Both the position numbers and the translations under genes were made by a program. A model generated the notes under the pieces. That model had not been told where the DNA came from. It did not search any database and was given only the letters and a program-made list of their open reading frames with translations. Below, piece by piece: positions 1 to 11,370 of a stretch of DNA of 64,000 nt. Each line of letters begins with the position of its first letter. Position 1 is the first letter of the stretch. This stretch comes from Tranzscheliella williamsii (taxonomy: Eukaryota > Basidiomycota > Ustilaginomycetes > Ustilaginales > Ustilaginaceae). The DNA lies in assembly GCA_023212725.1 (NCBI GenBank), contig JALBYF010000076.1, positions 16,947-80,946 of the forward strand, written 5' to 3'.

Positions 1-304
1 ATCCGAGCGGCTCCCTCCAGCTCTTATCCAGCGCTTTGTTGAGAAGGAAGACAAGGAATACGTGCTCTGCCACGGGGACTTGCACGAGGCCAACGTTATT
101 GTCGACCCAAACACGCTTCGGGTGACCTGCATCCTCGATTGGGAGCATGCTGGTTTCTACCCCGCTGAGATCGACCCGCGAAGGTATAAGCAAGGGCCGC
201 ACACTGTCATCTTGCCCGACGGTAAGGCGATCCCTTATACCGACTACGCTGATCATGCCTGTGCCGTCCTAAAGCGATACAGGCCCAGACCCAGCTCAGA
301 ATAG
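1..304 (+). CDS. Phosphotransferase (APH/choline kinase-like), 3' end only
   Basis: This is the C-terminal part of a protein kinase-like small-molecule phosphotransferase. The frame is open from base 2, so the gene begins outside the window; about 100 residues remain, ending at a TAG at 302-304. The motif HGDLHEANVIVD holds the catalytic-loop Asp and the metal-binding Asn, and ILDWEHAGFYP about twelve residues later supplies the second metal-binding Asp (IxDWE). Together they are diagnostic of the aminoglycoside/choline/homoserine kinase superfamily (PF01636). In fungi such proteins are very common and most have unknown substrates, so no substrate can be assigned. The frame after the motif is short, as expected for a 3' end, and shows no stop or frameshift. 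Confidence 0.8.
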   Translation, partial: SERLPPALIQRFVEKEDKEYVLCHGDLHEANVIVDPNTLRVTCILDWEHAGFYPAEIDPRRYKQGPHTVILPDGKAIPYTDYADHACAVLKRYRPRPSSE

Positions 305-2845
305 CCTTTGACAAATTGGATGTGTCTCGGATCCAGCCGTCTCTCTCGCAAATGAAGGCAATGTAGTCACCATGTGTTCGAAACCAGGGTGCGAAGCAGT
401 GCTCGGTGTGTCAGGAGCGTGCGACAAGGTGGAAGGCCGCGGTGGCAAAATGCTTGATGTCTCGTCATTGGCTTGTCGCCTCAGCCGCCGCAAGATGCGT
501 ATGCCATTGCAGCTTGGCTGACTTTGCGCCGCATAGCTCCGGCAAGCTGCGACCTCTCAAGGCCAGGCGAGCTCAGACGCGAGTTCAGACTTGGGATGGA
601 AGGTATTGCCCCGGCTGCGTGTCCTGCCGCTGGCGCAGAGCCTCACAAGCTGATCGTTAATGATATCGGCCGATGGAAGGGATTGGCTGCATAAAGGGCG
701 TGAGAGAAGGATCGGAGCAAGCAGGTCGGCTACTGTGTAGCTGATGAGGAAGGGAGAGCTCTTGCTAGACCGTAGCATGCAGGTCGGGCTACAAAACCGG
801 AAATTGGAGCAGTAGTTGCTATCAAAGCTGGGCGTGCTGTATACCATCGCTCTGCATAAGTGAGGTGCAGGATGTAGGGTCATATTCCTTGCTCCGCAAC
901 GAGCTGGTCGACTCAGACCATCGAAGCGGCAACCAGGCCGGGTGAGATCGCCAACAGTGCTGCAGAAACCAAGCTTGTTAGGAATCGTGAACTTCTACAT
1001 GTGATACTCGCCCCTTCACATGCATGTGTCTCTTCGAGCAGTGCATCTTTCTACCATGTTGCGCGCACAGAGTTGTGTATCCCGTAGGCGGTTCTTTGTG
1101 ACCGACAGAGCTGAACCATGCTAGCGTCAATAACTACCGGCAGTGTGAGTGTGGCAACATCTATGCTAGAGCGCTCGTCCTTTCCGCTGTGAAAAGGTGG
1201 GGCCATTCGCGCAACATATAGAATAATAATAGTTATAATAACTGCGTTGAGGCCACTTCGGCCTACCTGTCGCAGTGACAGCCTGCGGCCCTTTGCAACG
1301 CAAGGTGTGACCCGACACAATAACTGCTGTAAAGCGATGCCAAAGTACAAAACAGCCGTGATCATGCGCAACAAACCAAAGCGAAAGGCGGCAAAATACA
1401 ACCGATGCTGAAGAGATAGCTGGAGATGGAGAAACGCGGATGACAAGCCTCACTGACTACAATGTTAGAACGATAACAGCTTACTTGATTTGGAGGTTGA
1501 GTTGTTACACACTTTTGAGCGGATTCCGCACCGTCCCACTTTTAGACTAAAACGCCCTTTCTGTCATCTGATGAGCGTATACTTGGGCAAAGCTGGAGCG
1601 GTTGTGCGCGCAGAAAAAGGCATTATATTCTCAGGAGGTTTCGGGGTATACGCTTAGCGATAATAAGCCCTACACTTGTGTGATAACGCGCTAAAACCCT
1701 TGGGTTCGATGTTAACAGCTAGTTTTGTCGTTTGAGCACCGCCTCGATGACACAGATATGTAGGCTTTGCTTCACCACACTTTGTCGCATTGCCCAAAAG
1801 CGGTCAATAGCTCAAAACGAGGCGCCGCTCTGTGTACCCAGATCACGAAGAGCAAGGAAAAGTATCTTTATTCTCTGTTCATCAACGGAACAAGACCTGC
1901 TCAGCAGCTCTTTGAACACGTTCTTGTCGTGACTGTTCAGCAAAAAGGATATATTTTTTTTCTGCAACCGTTTTGGCAGCAGCGACCGGCAACGTGCACA
2001 AGGCACCTGTGCTTTCACTGCCGCAGTCCCCACCGCCGCCAGCCCTTTCTGCACGATCCCTGCTACACTAAGCAAGCAGCTGCAAGATGAGCGGCTCAGT
2101 CAACTCTTATGTATCTCGCATTAGAGCGCCATGTCGAAGCATACATTGCCATTCCTCGGCGTCTACACTTAGATGACCGCCGTAGACCTCTATTCTGCGA
2201 GCAGGTACTATACAACAGCCTGTGCGTCTCACGAAGCGGCTCTTGATCAACATCTCTCTCTCTCTTCCAGCCAGCAAGCTTGCGGGCCCGCTTCTAGCTT
2301 CCAAGCTCGTACTCGGGTCGCAGATTCCTTGCTACCGTTCAGACGCAACAGCACGCAACCATGTGCTAGCAAGGGTTCTTCTTTGGCAGATGCACTTTGA
2401 CGCAAGTCGCTAGTAAGGCAAGCGTGAAGAAGGCGAGCGAGCGTACTAGCTCCGACCCATATACCGCCCTGGGCAACGTTCAGCCGTGGTCGTGAAGGCC
2501 AAGCAGCAGCTGCGGTAGGATACACTTTCGGTTCGCCACCGCAGTCGTCGAAGCAGCAACGCAAGGCATTTCGTCCATCTCAGGTGGAGCCGCCAGTTCT
2601 CTTCTGCAAGCATTCACAGACTTGCTTTTGTTGTTGCCTTCTTTCGAAGTCTCCCCGCCTCGGACAGAGACTTGATTGTTCTTCCTTCCTGATCATGGTA
2701 TGGGTCGCGGCGTCGGCACTATGTACGGGTCGGCCACGGATCCCGCCGCGTTTGGCTGCGCCAGCCATGCCACCGCAGAGCCCACCAGCCGCACCCGCCG
2801 GTCGCCTTTCAGCGCAGGGACTGGAAGCGCTAAGCATCCATGGGC

Positions 2846-3352
2846 TCAATCGCCATAGGCAGCTTCGCCAGCGTTGGTCCCCGAACTTGTACCCCATCTG
2901 TAGGACCAACTTCTGCGAATTCTGCCGCTATCAAGCCGCACCAACGCCTGCCAGCTCTGATTTTGCCTCAACGGCAGCGCATTCCGGCGTCGCTGTCGCG
3001 TGACCACATCCTTGCGGGTCGAACTGGGCTGTGTAGGGCTCGGGGACCATGACCTTGTGGACGTGAGGGAAGAGGCGGTCAGCCCATCTGGCGAGGCCCT
3101 GCCGGCGAGGCGGTTGAATGTCCCATCGGCGGTGGTGCAGTCGACGGCGAAGCGGTCGTCTTTGCGGCTGATACGCCTGGCCATGAGGAGCTCGTCGTCC
3201 TTGCCGCCGATGGTGTTTTCAAAATCGCTGTCGAGGTAGAGCTGCAGCTCATTGTATCGCCAATGCGTCTCCCCGTCACGCGGCGGTGGTGGTTGCGGAC
3301 CGTCACGGGCAGCATGTTCGTCGTGGCTCGGTTGCCACGCCGCTCAAGCTGC
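2846..3352 (-). pseudogene. Possible decayed coding segment
   Basis: On the minus strand one frame is open from about 3352 to 2846. Between roughly 3290 and 3110 it has a protein-like composition, with an acidic-aromatic stretch (HWRYNELQLYLDSDFENTI) followed by GGKDDELL and a mixed charged segment. Upstream it meets a TGA, no good initiator is evident, and the downstream half becomes Arg/Ser-rich and non-protein-like. That pattern fits a gene fragment. I do not recognise the family; chance openness in GC-rich DNA is the main alternative. Confidence 0.25.
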
Positions 3353-3796
3353 CTATGTGCGATGCCGACGACGGTGGGCTGGCTTTGGCAGCGCCTCACG
3401 CCCCATCATTATCTATATTGCGATCGCGCTCCGAAATGGGAGCAGATCGTGATGAGGAGCTAGCGTCCTTTGCCCTTGTCCTTGCCCTGTTTGGGGTGGA
3501 TGGAGATCATTTGAATGTAGCTGGATGAATCTAATGTAGCTCTCTGGTAGAGCGACGAAGCACTTGGGCCAGGCTAGACACTAGGCATGGTAGAGCTTGA
3601 CGCCAGTGCTCAGGCTAGTGCGCAGCTTGAATCCCTCGGCCGTGTATATCCTGAAAGCATTCGCAGCTGGGAAGCTGTGCGGCGAGAGTCTAGCTGAACA
3701 TCTACCGCCGTAGCTACATCTACCGCGGTAGCCGAATATAGGCCGATTAGCAATGCTTTCACCAGCTCAAGGCGAAAGACGAAGAGGAGAAATAAT

Positions 3797-4084
3797 TGTT
3801 GGAATCTCGCGCAACGGTTTGGCAGAGCACTGAGTCTAGGATTGCGACAACATCAATCAAGGGCAAGTAAGTATGTACAACAATGGTATGATGTAAGTGG
3901 TGATCATGATACCGTTGGGAAGGGGACTGGCTGATCTAGTTCCCCTGTCGTGTGGGCACCAGGTCTAGGGGCACACGCAGCGCCAGGAGGCCCAAGCTCC
4001 TGGCGGTCCCGAGAAGCGGCGATGCTCGGCATCGCTGCTGCCTGTAGCTGGTCTCGAGCCGATGGCTCGCTCGAGCCTTCAACA
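3797..4084 (+). mobile_element. Solo LTR, copy 1, with 5-bp target duplication
   Basis: A 288-bp element begins TGTTGGAATC and ends CCTTCAACA, so it has the TG...CA ends and short inverted terminal repeats of a retrotransposon LTR. It is flanked on both sides by ATAAT (3792-3796 and 4085-4089), a perfect 5-bp target-site duplication. Copies with about 90% or more identity lie at 18067-18353 and 36367-36656 in the same orientation. No gag or pol sequence adjoins, so this is a solo LTR left by recombination between the two LTRs of a full element. The superfamily cannot be told from the LTR alone. Confidence 0.9.
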
Positions 4085-6093
4085 ATAATAATGTAAAAAC
4101 AAAAGGAAAAACAATAACACAGAAGCACGAAGGCAGTGAGCACAACCTGTCGTGCATGGCGACAAAGAGAGTAAAGGGGTAGAAAAGAAAAGACGGTGGA
4201 AAAGATGCCCGGCCTTGGATAGCAGTCGAATGGGAGGATAGGAGAGCCGAAGCTCGGTGGGTCCAAGCTCCGTGGTGTAACTGCGAGAAGACTGGGGTCA
4301 AGGTAAGCGGCCTGTATCTCGGTGCTTGAGCCAGCGGCACTCGTTCAGCAATAAAGGGCTGTTCTCTACCAGAGCCAAAGCTACCAAGAGTACATTGCTC
4401 AAAGAAGACGCTTGTGTGGGTGAAAAGTACGATAGCAAGAATTTGGTAGGCGATGCTGATGACCAGTTGGGTCGGAGATCGCTAGAACGTTTGGCTGACA
4501 GGCATCACCCATTACACTAGCTAACAGCGGGTCGGTACGCAGCGTCATCCGTTGTACTAGGCCACAACAGCTCGGTAAGCTGCCTCTCTGCGTAAGCGCC
4601 CGTGGGCATTTGATAGGCTCGCGCTTGAAATGTACAGCATGTGCTGGACTGTACAGTGCAGCACGGTCTCGGTCTGTCGCGACCGGCAGCAAACGTCAGT
4701 CGGCGAGCGTCCACACCCCTTCGCTGCGTGAGGCGACGGCAGGCTGTGTGCAGGCATGGCTGTAGTGGAGCGCTTACTCGCAGCCAAGACCCGCCTGCAA
4801 GCGACCTCCGGTTGCGCACCGCGCAATCCACTCGAAAAGATCTTTCGGCAAGGATACAACACAGGATTACGCAACACGCTTAAGCCCTAGCGTCTGGACA
4901 GCGCTTGAGCGGCGACGGCGACGGCGGCACGGGAGACCTTGTCGCTCCCCTCCCAGGCACTGTGACTGGCGCTGGATCCGCATGCGCGAACGGCAGTTGA
5001 CTGCAGGCTGGCGCGCATGCTCATGGCGATAGTCAGACGGTGGGGATGTTGTCGCGAAAGCTTGCCATGAAGGCACTACTTTGATTACGCTTCACAGCTG
5101 GTCTACAACAACTCTGTGTTGACAAGCAATGTAGTATCATAGCATCGCGCAACCACATCCGTGGCTATGGCTCGGCTGCTTTGCTAAGCTCTAAGTCTTG
5201 GATCATCACAAGACGGATCTCCCTCGGCTGGCGGCTAGCTGGTTCTGGAGAATTGAAAGCGGCTTCCCGCACACCACCCTAACAAGCGCCAGGCGGTCAC
5301 CCGACATTTCGGCCTTGCTTACCCAACATGGCGGTCCAATCGCCTTCCTGCCTCGGCACTATATCAGAAGAATCACTTGCAAGCGTAGGCCAGCTCCAGC
5401 GCCAGCGCCTTCTCCGAGCGCGGTTAAAACTGCGTTTGGTGTTGCAGGCAGTAGAGGATGGGCTGTGTGGCTCAAAGGCGACAGAGCACAAGCTGTCACC
5501 ATCCTCTTGAATTGCTCGGCGAGACAGAGACCAAGTGTTGGCCCCCGTGGCGGTCGGTCTAGATAAGGCTTGCCTCGCGTCCGGATGATCGCGTTGCTGT
5601 TGTCGTCAACGGAAGCACCAGGACGCGCCCGATCCGTTTGTTTCAACGCCCACGGTTACAGGTGCCCTGCCCTTTTCCGCTCAAGCTGGGCCCTTGCTTC
5701 CAGCCGTCTCTGCTGGCATCGGTTTTGTCAGACGGCTTGTGCACGTGCCTTCCGACTTGACTGCGGCCACAGTGATGGTAGCCTCTTAGGCCGGCTGCAG
5801 CTTTGCCCGCCGTAAAGCATAGCCGTCATGAAACCGAGCAGCATCCACGAAATAAAGAACGAGCAGCGACGTTTCAGGTGGTGAAGTAGAACCAAAGTGC
5901 AGGACCGAAGACAGTAACGGCTATCTCAACTCTACATGCGGCTGAGCCAGCTATAGACATTGCAGCAAGGCCTTCTTGGTGACCAGCCGCTAGTAAGCGA
6001 TGCAAGAGGCCGAGTAGGGGGAGATGGATCGACCGTCAGGTATCACCACAATAAACGCCCACCTCGGCGTGCGGCACCGCGACAAGATCGAAG

Positions 6094-6366
6094 ATGGTGG
6101 ATCCTTTCCAAGTCTCTGAGCACGAGGAGCGCGAAATCCAGGTTGAAGATTCACCGACCGCAATCGGCGATCCGTCCGATCCTACACTAAGGTGTGAGAT
6201 TGAAACGAACGAAGCCCATTGCAGCGAGCCACCACACGCCACCACGCATACAGATGAAGATGCCCTCGATCAACCGACTACTATGCCGCCGCGATCAACC
6301 AATCACTGCGCCGCCGTGTGGCGTGATGGAGCTAGACGTGGGTTCAGCCAAACCTGCCCTTGCTGA
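6094..6366 (+). CDS. Hypothetical small acidic protein (uncertain)
   Basis: A 90-codon frame starts at ATG 6094 and has an acidic, protein-like first half rich in Glu, Asp, Thr and Pro, with no membrane segment or recognised motif. The second half turns Cys/Arg-rich and may not be coding, so the frame could be an exon or a gene remnant. The other strand offers a similarly sized frame, which lowers confidence. There is no neighbouring gene to give context. Confidence 0.22.
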   Translation: MVDPFQVSEHEEREIQVEDSPTAIGDPSDPTLRCEIETNEAHCSEPPHATTHTDEDALDQPTTMPPRSTNHCAAVWRDGARRGFSQTCPC

Positions 6367-7399
6367 GGGACCAAGGAGTGGGTTGAGCTACACCCTTCGC
6401 CCTTGTTCGTTAGCACAAGTGACGTGTACAGCTGGACTGAATCGTCTATATATACTAGGCACTCAGTCCCGTCTCACTTATAACGCTCGACACCCATGTC
6501 CACGATCGACACTGCAACACCCATGTAGACCACACAGCCGAGAGAATCCCGACACCCGAATCGAAACCCTACGATATTCATGATTGCTTAGCCGAGCATC
6601 TTCAAGCTGACCATGTTAGGTACATTTTTTGAGCGTTGCTTGAGCGATAACCATCGGCGATGTGGATCGGGCACTGCTATTTCCACAATGTTTGATTAAA
6701 CCGCGTAGAATGGCAGTCCGCAAATTGGAATCGGGCTGGTTCGGATCTACAGTAGCTTTACGCCATAAATGTGAACAACGTGGTCCGTTTGAGCTTTGAG
6801 CTTGCGAGGGGTCTTGCTCTGCAAAACAACCGGTAACATGGCAATTCTTAGGGCACAGCACATGCCATGACACTTCCTTCACAGTCTGGTAAAAATGAAT
6901 ATTAAGATATCTTTGGTTTTGCTCATACTAGAGGCGTACTTGTTCTCTCGGCCGTGAGGTGGCCAGTAGATTGATGAGTAATGCTTATTTTATGATGGAT
7001 TTTCGCACTTCGTCACGACTTAACAAAACACTCCATGCGGAATCGCAGCCTAGTGTTAGCAAGGAGCGATGTCATCGGCGATCCCTCAAACTATCGGGAG
7101 ATCCGGCTCGCTCATATCGGCAACCCTTATCACCACCAACGCCCCTATTGTTCTATTGCTTCCGTCCCGACCTTCGACCGCCTTGTCATTATTATATAGC
7201 ACAGTCGCGATTCTCCCCTCCATACACATTCAGATACACTGTCCGTACACTATAGTTATGAGATTATGTTGATCGCGACCAAGCGCGGTGTGAGACTAGC
7301 GTGATCCGAGCGCGCGCTAAAGACGTAACACCTAGCTCGTCTTATTCTGCAATCGTAACCTCTATAATAAGAGTGCTTTAGAATACGGATCTGGACGTC
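6367..7399. other. No gene seen
   Basis: Short overlapping frames only. A TATATATA stretch lies near 6449-6456, but no convincing transcription unit follows it. Confidence 0.45.
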
Positions 7400-8070
7400 G
7401 ACTGTGAACCTACGTGATTCGCTGTCCGAGTCCTTTCATGGCGGATGTCTTCACTGCCGGTTCGGGACGACGATTGAACGTCCTCTAGGTCGAGCTCCCA
7501 TCCACATCTCAATCCGTGTCAAGGTCGAGCCTAGCCTGAGCCAGCCCGTAGACGACCCTGAGATGGCCGAACTGCGTCCAGCCGCTCCAGATTGTGGCCC
7601 TTAACCGACTACGAAGGAAGCTCAGTCAGTGTATCATGCCGTCAAGCTCTCGAGGGCCATGCTACTTATCTCTACTATTAGAACCCCCCACGGCTACCGT
7701 GCCGCCGAGTTGGGAACTTTCGCGTGAACGTCTGCAATGAAGGACCTTTTGACGACCTTGTCTACAAGCCCATTACGTTCCAAGATGACGTCTTGCAACT
7801 AACGCTCATCCTGCGGCCCCGACTTCGGCGGAAGCTGCCCCGGTTTGACTTCAACTGAACTTCCGGAACTTGTTCGCGCCAGGCCGCTGCCGAAGAAAGC
7901 GACAAAGCTGCTGAAAGAACTTCTCGAGGAGATATGTGCCCGGAAGTGCCTCTTGCTCGTCATCATCGACAAGCTTGTAAAGCGAAACTCCCCTTCTTGT
8001 ACGGTTTCCAAGTCGCTGCTTTCTCAATGTCTCTGCGTTGAGATTTGTGTGGTACCCCCTTGGTGATGTC
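7400..8070 (+). pseudogene. Frameshifted gene relic, plus strand
   Basis: Several successive plus-strand segments look like protein but lie in different frames. At 7510-7604 one reads IRVKVEPSLSQPVDDPEMAE. At 7681-7858 one contains NFRVNVCNEGPFDDLVYKP and ends LPRFDFN followed by TGA. At 7803-8066 one contains TELPELVRARPLPKK followed by a leucine-rich amphipathic helix. Their order and common strand fit one ancestral gene broken by frameshifts. I do not recognise the family. Introns could in principle join some segments, but no good donor/acceptor pair is visible at the frame changes. Confidence 0.35.
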
Positions 8071-8327
8071 CGTGGACTCCACTTTCCCTGTGACGTCACT
8101 GAGAGAATGTCTCACCGCCAGCGTTCTGAACGCGGACATCTCCTGCCAGAAGACACGCGAGCTACATCCTAGTTGCCGGGTATATGAGTGGCGTTGTTCA
8201 AGCAGGAACGGCGAAGGTACCGTAGAGGGAATGTAGCTACATACAAAGTGTGGCTGGTCTTCGATCGCACACATGCACAAACAACAGGATGGAGCGAACG
8301 ACCTTGCTGGAGCGCAGTGGGACGGAT

Positions 8328-9068
8328 TTACATTCGCATAACGAGAGCACTCGGTTGGCCTGAGCCACCTATCGGCCTATAACCCTTGGCGAATTGACCG
8401 CTCGGCGCGCGGTTGCGAGCATTGCTCGTCATCACCAGGGATTGATGACGCCGAATCATAGCATCCTTCCGGTGATGCCTTTTTTTCTGCTGGAATCGGA
8501 GAAACGGCGCCTGGCTTCTGCCTTTGCTTGAACGAGGAGAAGCCGGTCGTTTGGGCTCGATGTTAGCGCCTTCAGCGACGAAGACAGGGTGGCGATCTTC
8601 GTCATCGTTGTCGACAGGGGGGTGATCCTCGTCGTCGTTGTCGAATGTGTCAAAAGCCGCGTAGGAGCTGCGTCCCACGTTTCTAGGCGATACGCTAGCC
8701 TGCTGATTCGGCCGTACAACCTTCGAACGGCCAACGCCGGGAGAATCTTGCGTATGTGGTGATGGCGGCGCGGCAGAGATGCGAGGCGGTGTGACTGGCG
8801 CCGTCGGTTTGGCAAGGCTCTGCAGCAGGGCCTGGACGGCATTGTCGAAGGAGGAGGCGCTGCGAACGGCAGCCAGATGTGCCTGCAGCATGCGCGACGG
8901 CAGCACCAGGTGCAGTGCCGTCAGCCGCTCAGCATCCGTCGAAAACTGGCCGCTCAGCGCAATCCGTGCCAGTGCCCACCGCAGGAGCCATGCGCAACGC
9001 TCGGGGTCTTCCTCCTCACGGACCAGGCTTACAAGCTCCTTCGCTCCCATCGTCATCACTTCAGTCAT
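8328..9068 (-). CDS. Hypothetical protein, 246 aa
   Basis: An intact intronless frame starts at ATG 9068 (the frame is open a little upstream, but without another ATG) and ends at TAA 8328-8330. The N-terminal 90 residues are helical and hydrophobic-charged, and look like a small folded domain. The rest is disordered: Pro/Ser-rich, then an Asp-rich stretch in which a DNDDED unit occurs twice about ten residues apart, then a basic Lys/Arg/His-rich region that could act as a nuclear signal. It has no signal peptide, membrane span or catalytic motif. I do not recognise the family. It is the only intact-looking gene in the left 20 kb besides the phosphotransferase end. Confidence 0.6.
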   Translation of the reverse strand: MTEVMTMGAKELVSLVREEEDPERCAWLLRWALARIALSGQFSTDAERLTALHLVLPSRMLQAHLAAVRSASSFDNAVQALLQSLAKPTAPVTPPRISAAPPSPHTQDSPGVGRSKVVRPNQQASVSPRNVGRSSYAAFDTFDNDDEDHPPVDNDDEDRHPVFVAEGANIEPKRPASPRSSKGRSQAPFLRFQQKKRHHRKDAMIRRHQSLVMTSNARNRAPSGQFAKGYRPIGGSGQPSALVMRM

Positions 9069-10054
9069 CGTTACCCACAAGAGCTGCCAAGCACAGCAAC
9101 GCCATACAAGGTGGCGAAAGGAGAAGGCCGCGGAATCGCTCGGATGATTGACTCGTCACGTGTGAGTATGTGAACACACGCTTGCGCTTCCACATGGAAA
9201 GCGCGTTGAAAGCGCGCAAATTCCATACGTCGGTTGCGATCCAGTGTGAGTTAAAGATACAATAATGGCTGTTAGACCCACGTCACGAATCGGTTGCTCC
9301 ATTTCTGTCTCATCAACGTCTGGGACTGCAGTCGCTCAAGGATAGCGCTCAGTCCACTTATGACAATCGCACGTTTGTATATAGTCAGATGCGCTTCGTA
9401 TCGCCCGCTGAAATGGAACGATCCTGTTGACAGCGTGAAAACGCATTCGTACGAAAGAAGCCGCTACTATCCCTCAGTCTGATCTGAACCCCGATTTTCT
9501 CCACCGCCTGATCGGCTGGACGAAAAAGTTCATTGGTCTAACAGCAGCCTCCAGATTCGACGTTGCACGGTTTCGCCACGTTCGATGCATTTGCCCGATA
9601 TGGTCCCCATCAGATGAAATCGGGACTAGAGCCGTCAACCATCCAGCAACAACACCATTTGTTGCCTTTATGGCCTACGATTATAACCAGTAATGAACTC
9701 TATTTGGCTTACACCGGAAATTTCTTTGGGTTTGGTCTCTTATGATGACAACCTCTTTCGTTAGGGTTTATTTTTCTCTTCTTTTTCTTCTTCGTTTTTC
9801 CGCTCTTTTTCCTCCATTTTTTCTTCTTTTTTTCTTCGTTGTTTGGTTTTTTTCCTTTCCAACGCAGCACCTCCATATCGGCGATAGGCCCGATCGGATC
9901 GTCGACATACGTGCACGTGCGAGGTGATCTCTTTTTTGATAGGGTTGGGATAGGTCGTTTCTAGGCTGCTTCTACGCTACGCCTCATCTTCGGCCATAGA
10001 GAACATAGCGAGCATTATGGCGCTTCCTTCCGCCGCGCCGGGGGAGGTGCTGCT
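9069..10054. other. Gene-free stretch with a pyrimidine tract
   Basis: No protein-like frame is present. Bases about 9757-9860 form an almost pure T/C tract on the plus strand (TTCTTC, TTTTTC), a low-complexity sequence often found near fungal promoters and in relic DNA. Confidence 0.5.
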
Positions 10055-11370
10055 ATGTCACACATCACCAGTTCGCCCCTTCCAGAGGTGGCTTCGCTTC
10101 CCAGTGCTTTCTTCGATCGTCTGCTGTTTATAATCCAGACCCTGCTTGTCATCAAGCCGCCGCCTGCATTGCGCAGGACCATGCTGCGAGATGCAGCAAC
10201 GACTCACACCACTGGCTCCCTCAACCGCAATCTACAAACATCGAAGAGGCCGTCGCTTCAAGATCTGGATGATGGATCGGAAGGAGGCCACGTATCGTTG
10301 CCGTCACCAAGCTTCCGTTCCGAAGACGCCAACGATCGGGCCAACCAGATTGAGGCGGTTCTGAACAGGTTGGCAGAGCGCTTGGCCTGCCGAGGATCAA
10401 TTTGATCTGTTCGCACGCAGCCAGGAAGTTGTCCGCACTCCATCCGCCGAGGGCGATATTGACAGTGAAGGAATTGGCGAACATCCTGAGCCCCGCCTCT
10501 TCTTTGGCAAGCTCTTCCCGTATCCGCTCTTGCAGCCTCGTATCAGAGCTCCTCCTATCCTCTCAGCTATCCGCTTGGCTTGGGTCTCAATGGACTGATT
10601 CGACGTGGTGGCCAGGAGTCCGTCATTGGCGATCTCCCATCTCCTTGTTCGAAAAGTACAACGACGAAAGTGCATTGTCAGCCCAGAAGGAGCTCCGCTT
10701 CCAAGCAAAACCCACGTCCAAGACATCCAGCGCGTCAGTAAAGCAGTGCCTTTGGCAAGCTTTCCCAGCACTTTACCGTTCCCGTCCAGAGTCACGGCAT
10801 ATTCGTGCTCAAGAGTATCACCAACCAGAGCTCTCCCACTCCTCAGCCGGGGTTATACGCCTTTCATGGCACGTAGGTACGCAGGGTAAGCCCGAGGTCA
10901 GCCCGAGGTGTTTGGTGTCGATGGCATCTGCAAGGATCTCAGGGATGTCGTCAACAGGCTGGCCGCCAGCCTTACCTGCCAAGCCCAAGGTGTCGCTATG
11001 ATGACCACGGCGGCCACCCGCGGCGATCTCTCGCAGGAGATCAAAGCTGAAGACGGTAGCGAGGTTCTGGAGCTCAAGGTAATCCGCCATGTCATAGTGG
11101 ACCAGTTGCGCCACTTCTCGACCGGGGTCACGCGTGTAAGTAGGCAGCAAAGGCTAGCTCGGAGGCCAGGCCGACGTAGCCGGCGTTCAAGGCGTCTGGA
11201 AGGAGCTTACAGACAGTGTCAAATGGATGTGTTCTCACTCCACCGGCCAGGGGCGATCCATTGGCGTTGTGACCACTGCCGTTGCCCGTAGTGATCTGAA
11301 GCAAAAGGTAAACATTATGGTTGCCCAGCTGAGCTTCTTCACGACACCAGTCGCCCGAGAGAGAGGAAGG
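10055..11370 (+). pseudogene. Relic of a group III hybrid histidine kinase (NIK1/Os-1-like), HAMP repeat region
   Basis: Group III kinases are cytosolic osmosensing hybrid kinases with five or six HAMP repeats of the type LGGQA-GV-G-WK-LTD-VN ... VT-AVA-GDL--KI ... LK--IN-MVDQL--F--EVTRV. Decayed repeats of this type occur here in order. VQDIQRVSKAV and LSQHFTVPVQSHGIFVLKS lie at about 10716-10830, VGTQGK near 10873, and GVDGICKDLRDVVNRLA to VDQLRHFSTGVTRV at 10908-11134. [19 protein letters not shown] follows at 11158, and [17 protein letters not shown] to PVARE at 11260-11355. The segments need frame changes between them, conserved Gly/Asn positions are lost, and kinase and receiver domains are missing. 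A 116-codon frame at 10055-10405 may be the old N-terminus. The strand is certain because minus-strand frames here are only shadows. Confidence 0.75.

Larger units (their letters stand above)
305..6093. other. Stretch without a convincing intact gene (apart from the listed relic and LTR)
   Basis: I see no reading frame here with the composition of an intact protein. The small ORFs overlap on both strands and read as low-complexity Arg/Ser/Pro-rich shadows of GC-rich DNA. A possible decayed coding segment at 2846-3352 and a solo LTR at 3797-4084 are listed separately. A frame near 5328-5510 has a leucine-rich helical look but no recognisable fold. Confidence 0.5.

Noticed and set aside
9757..9770. 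TTAGGGTTTA, resembling a telomere repeat
   Set aside because: Only a single unit is present; no tandem TTAGGG array exists in the window.
10397..11150. Minus-strand frames (132 and 110 codons) that look protein-like
   Set aside because: They are antisense to plus-strand HAMP repeat sequence ([14 protein letters not shown] etc.), which explains the apparent codon structure.
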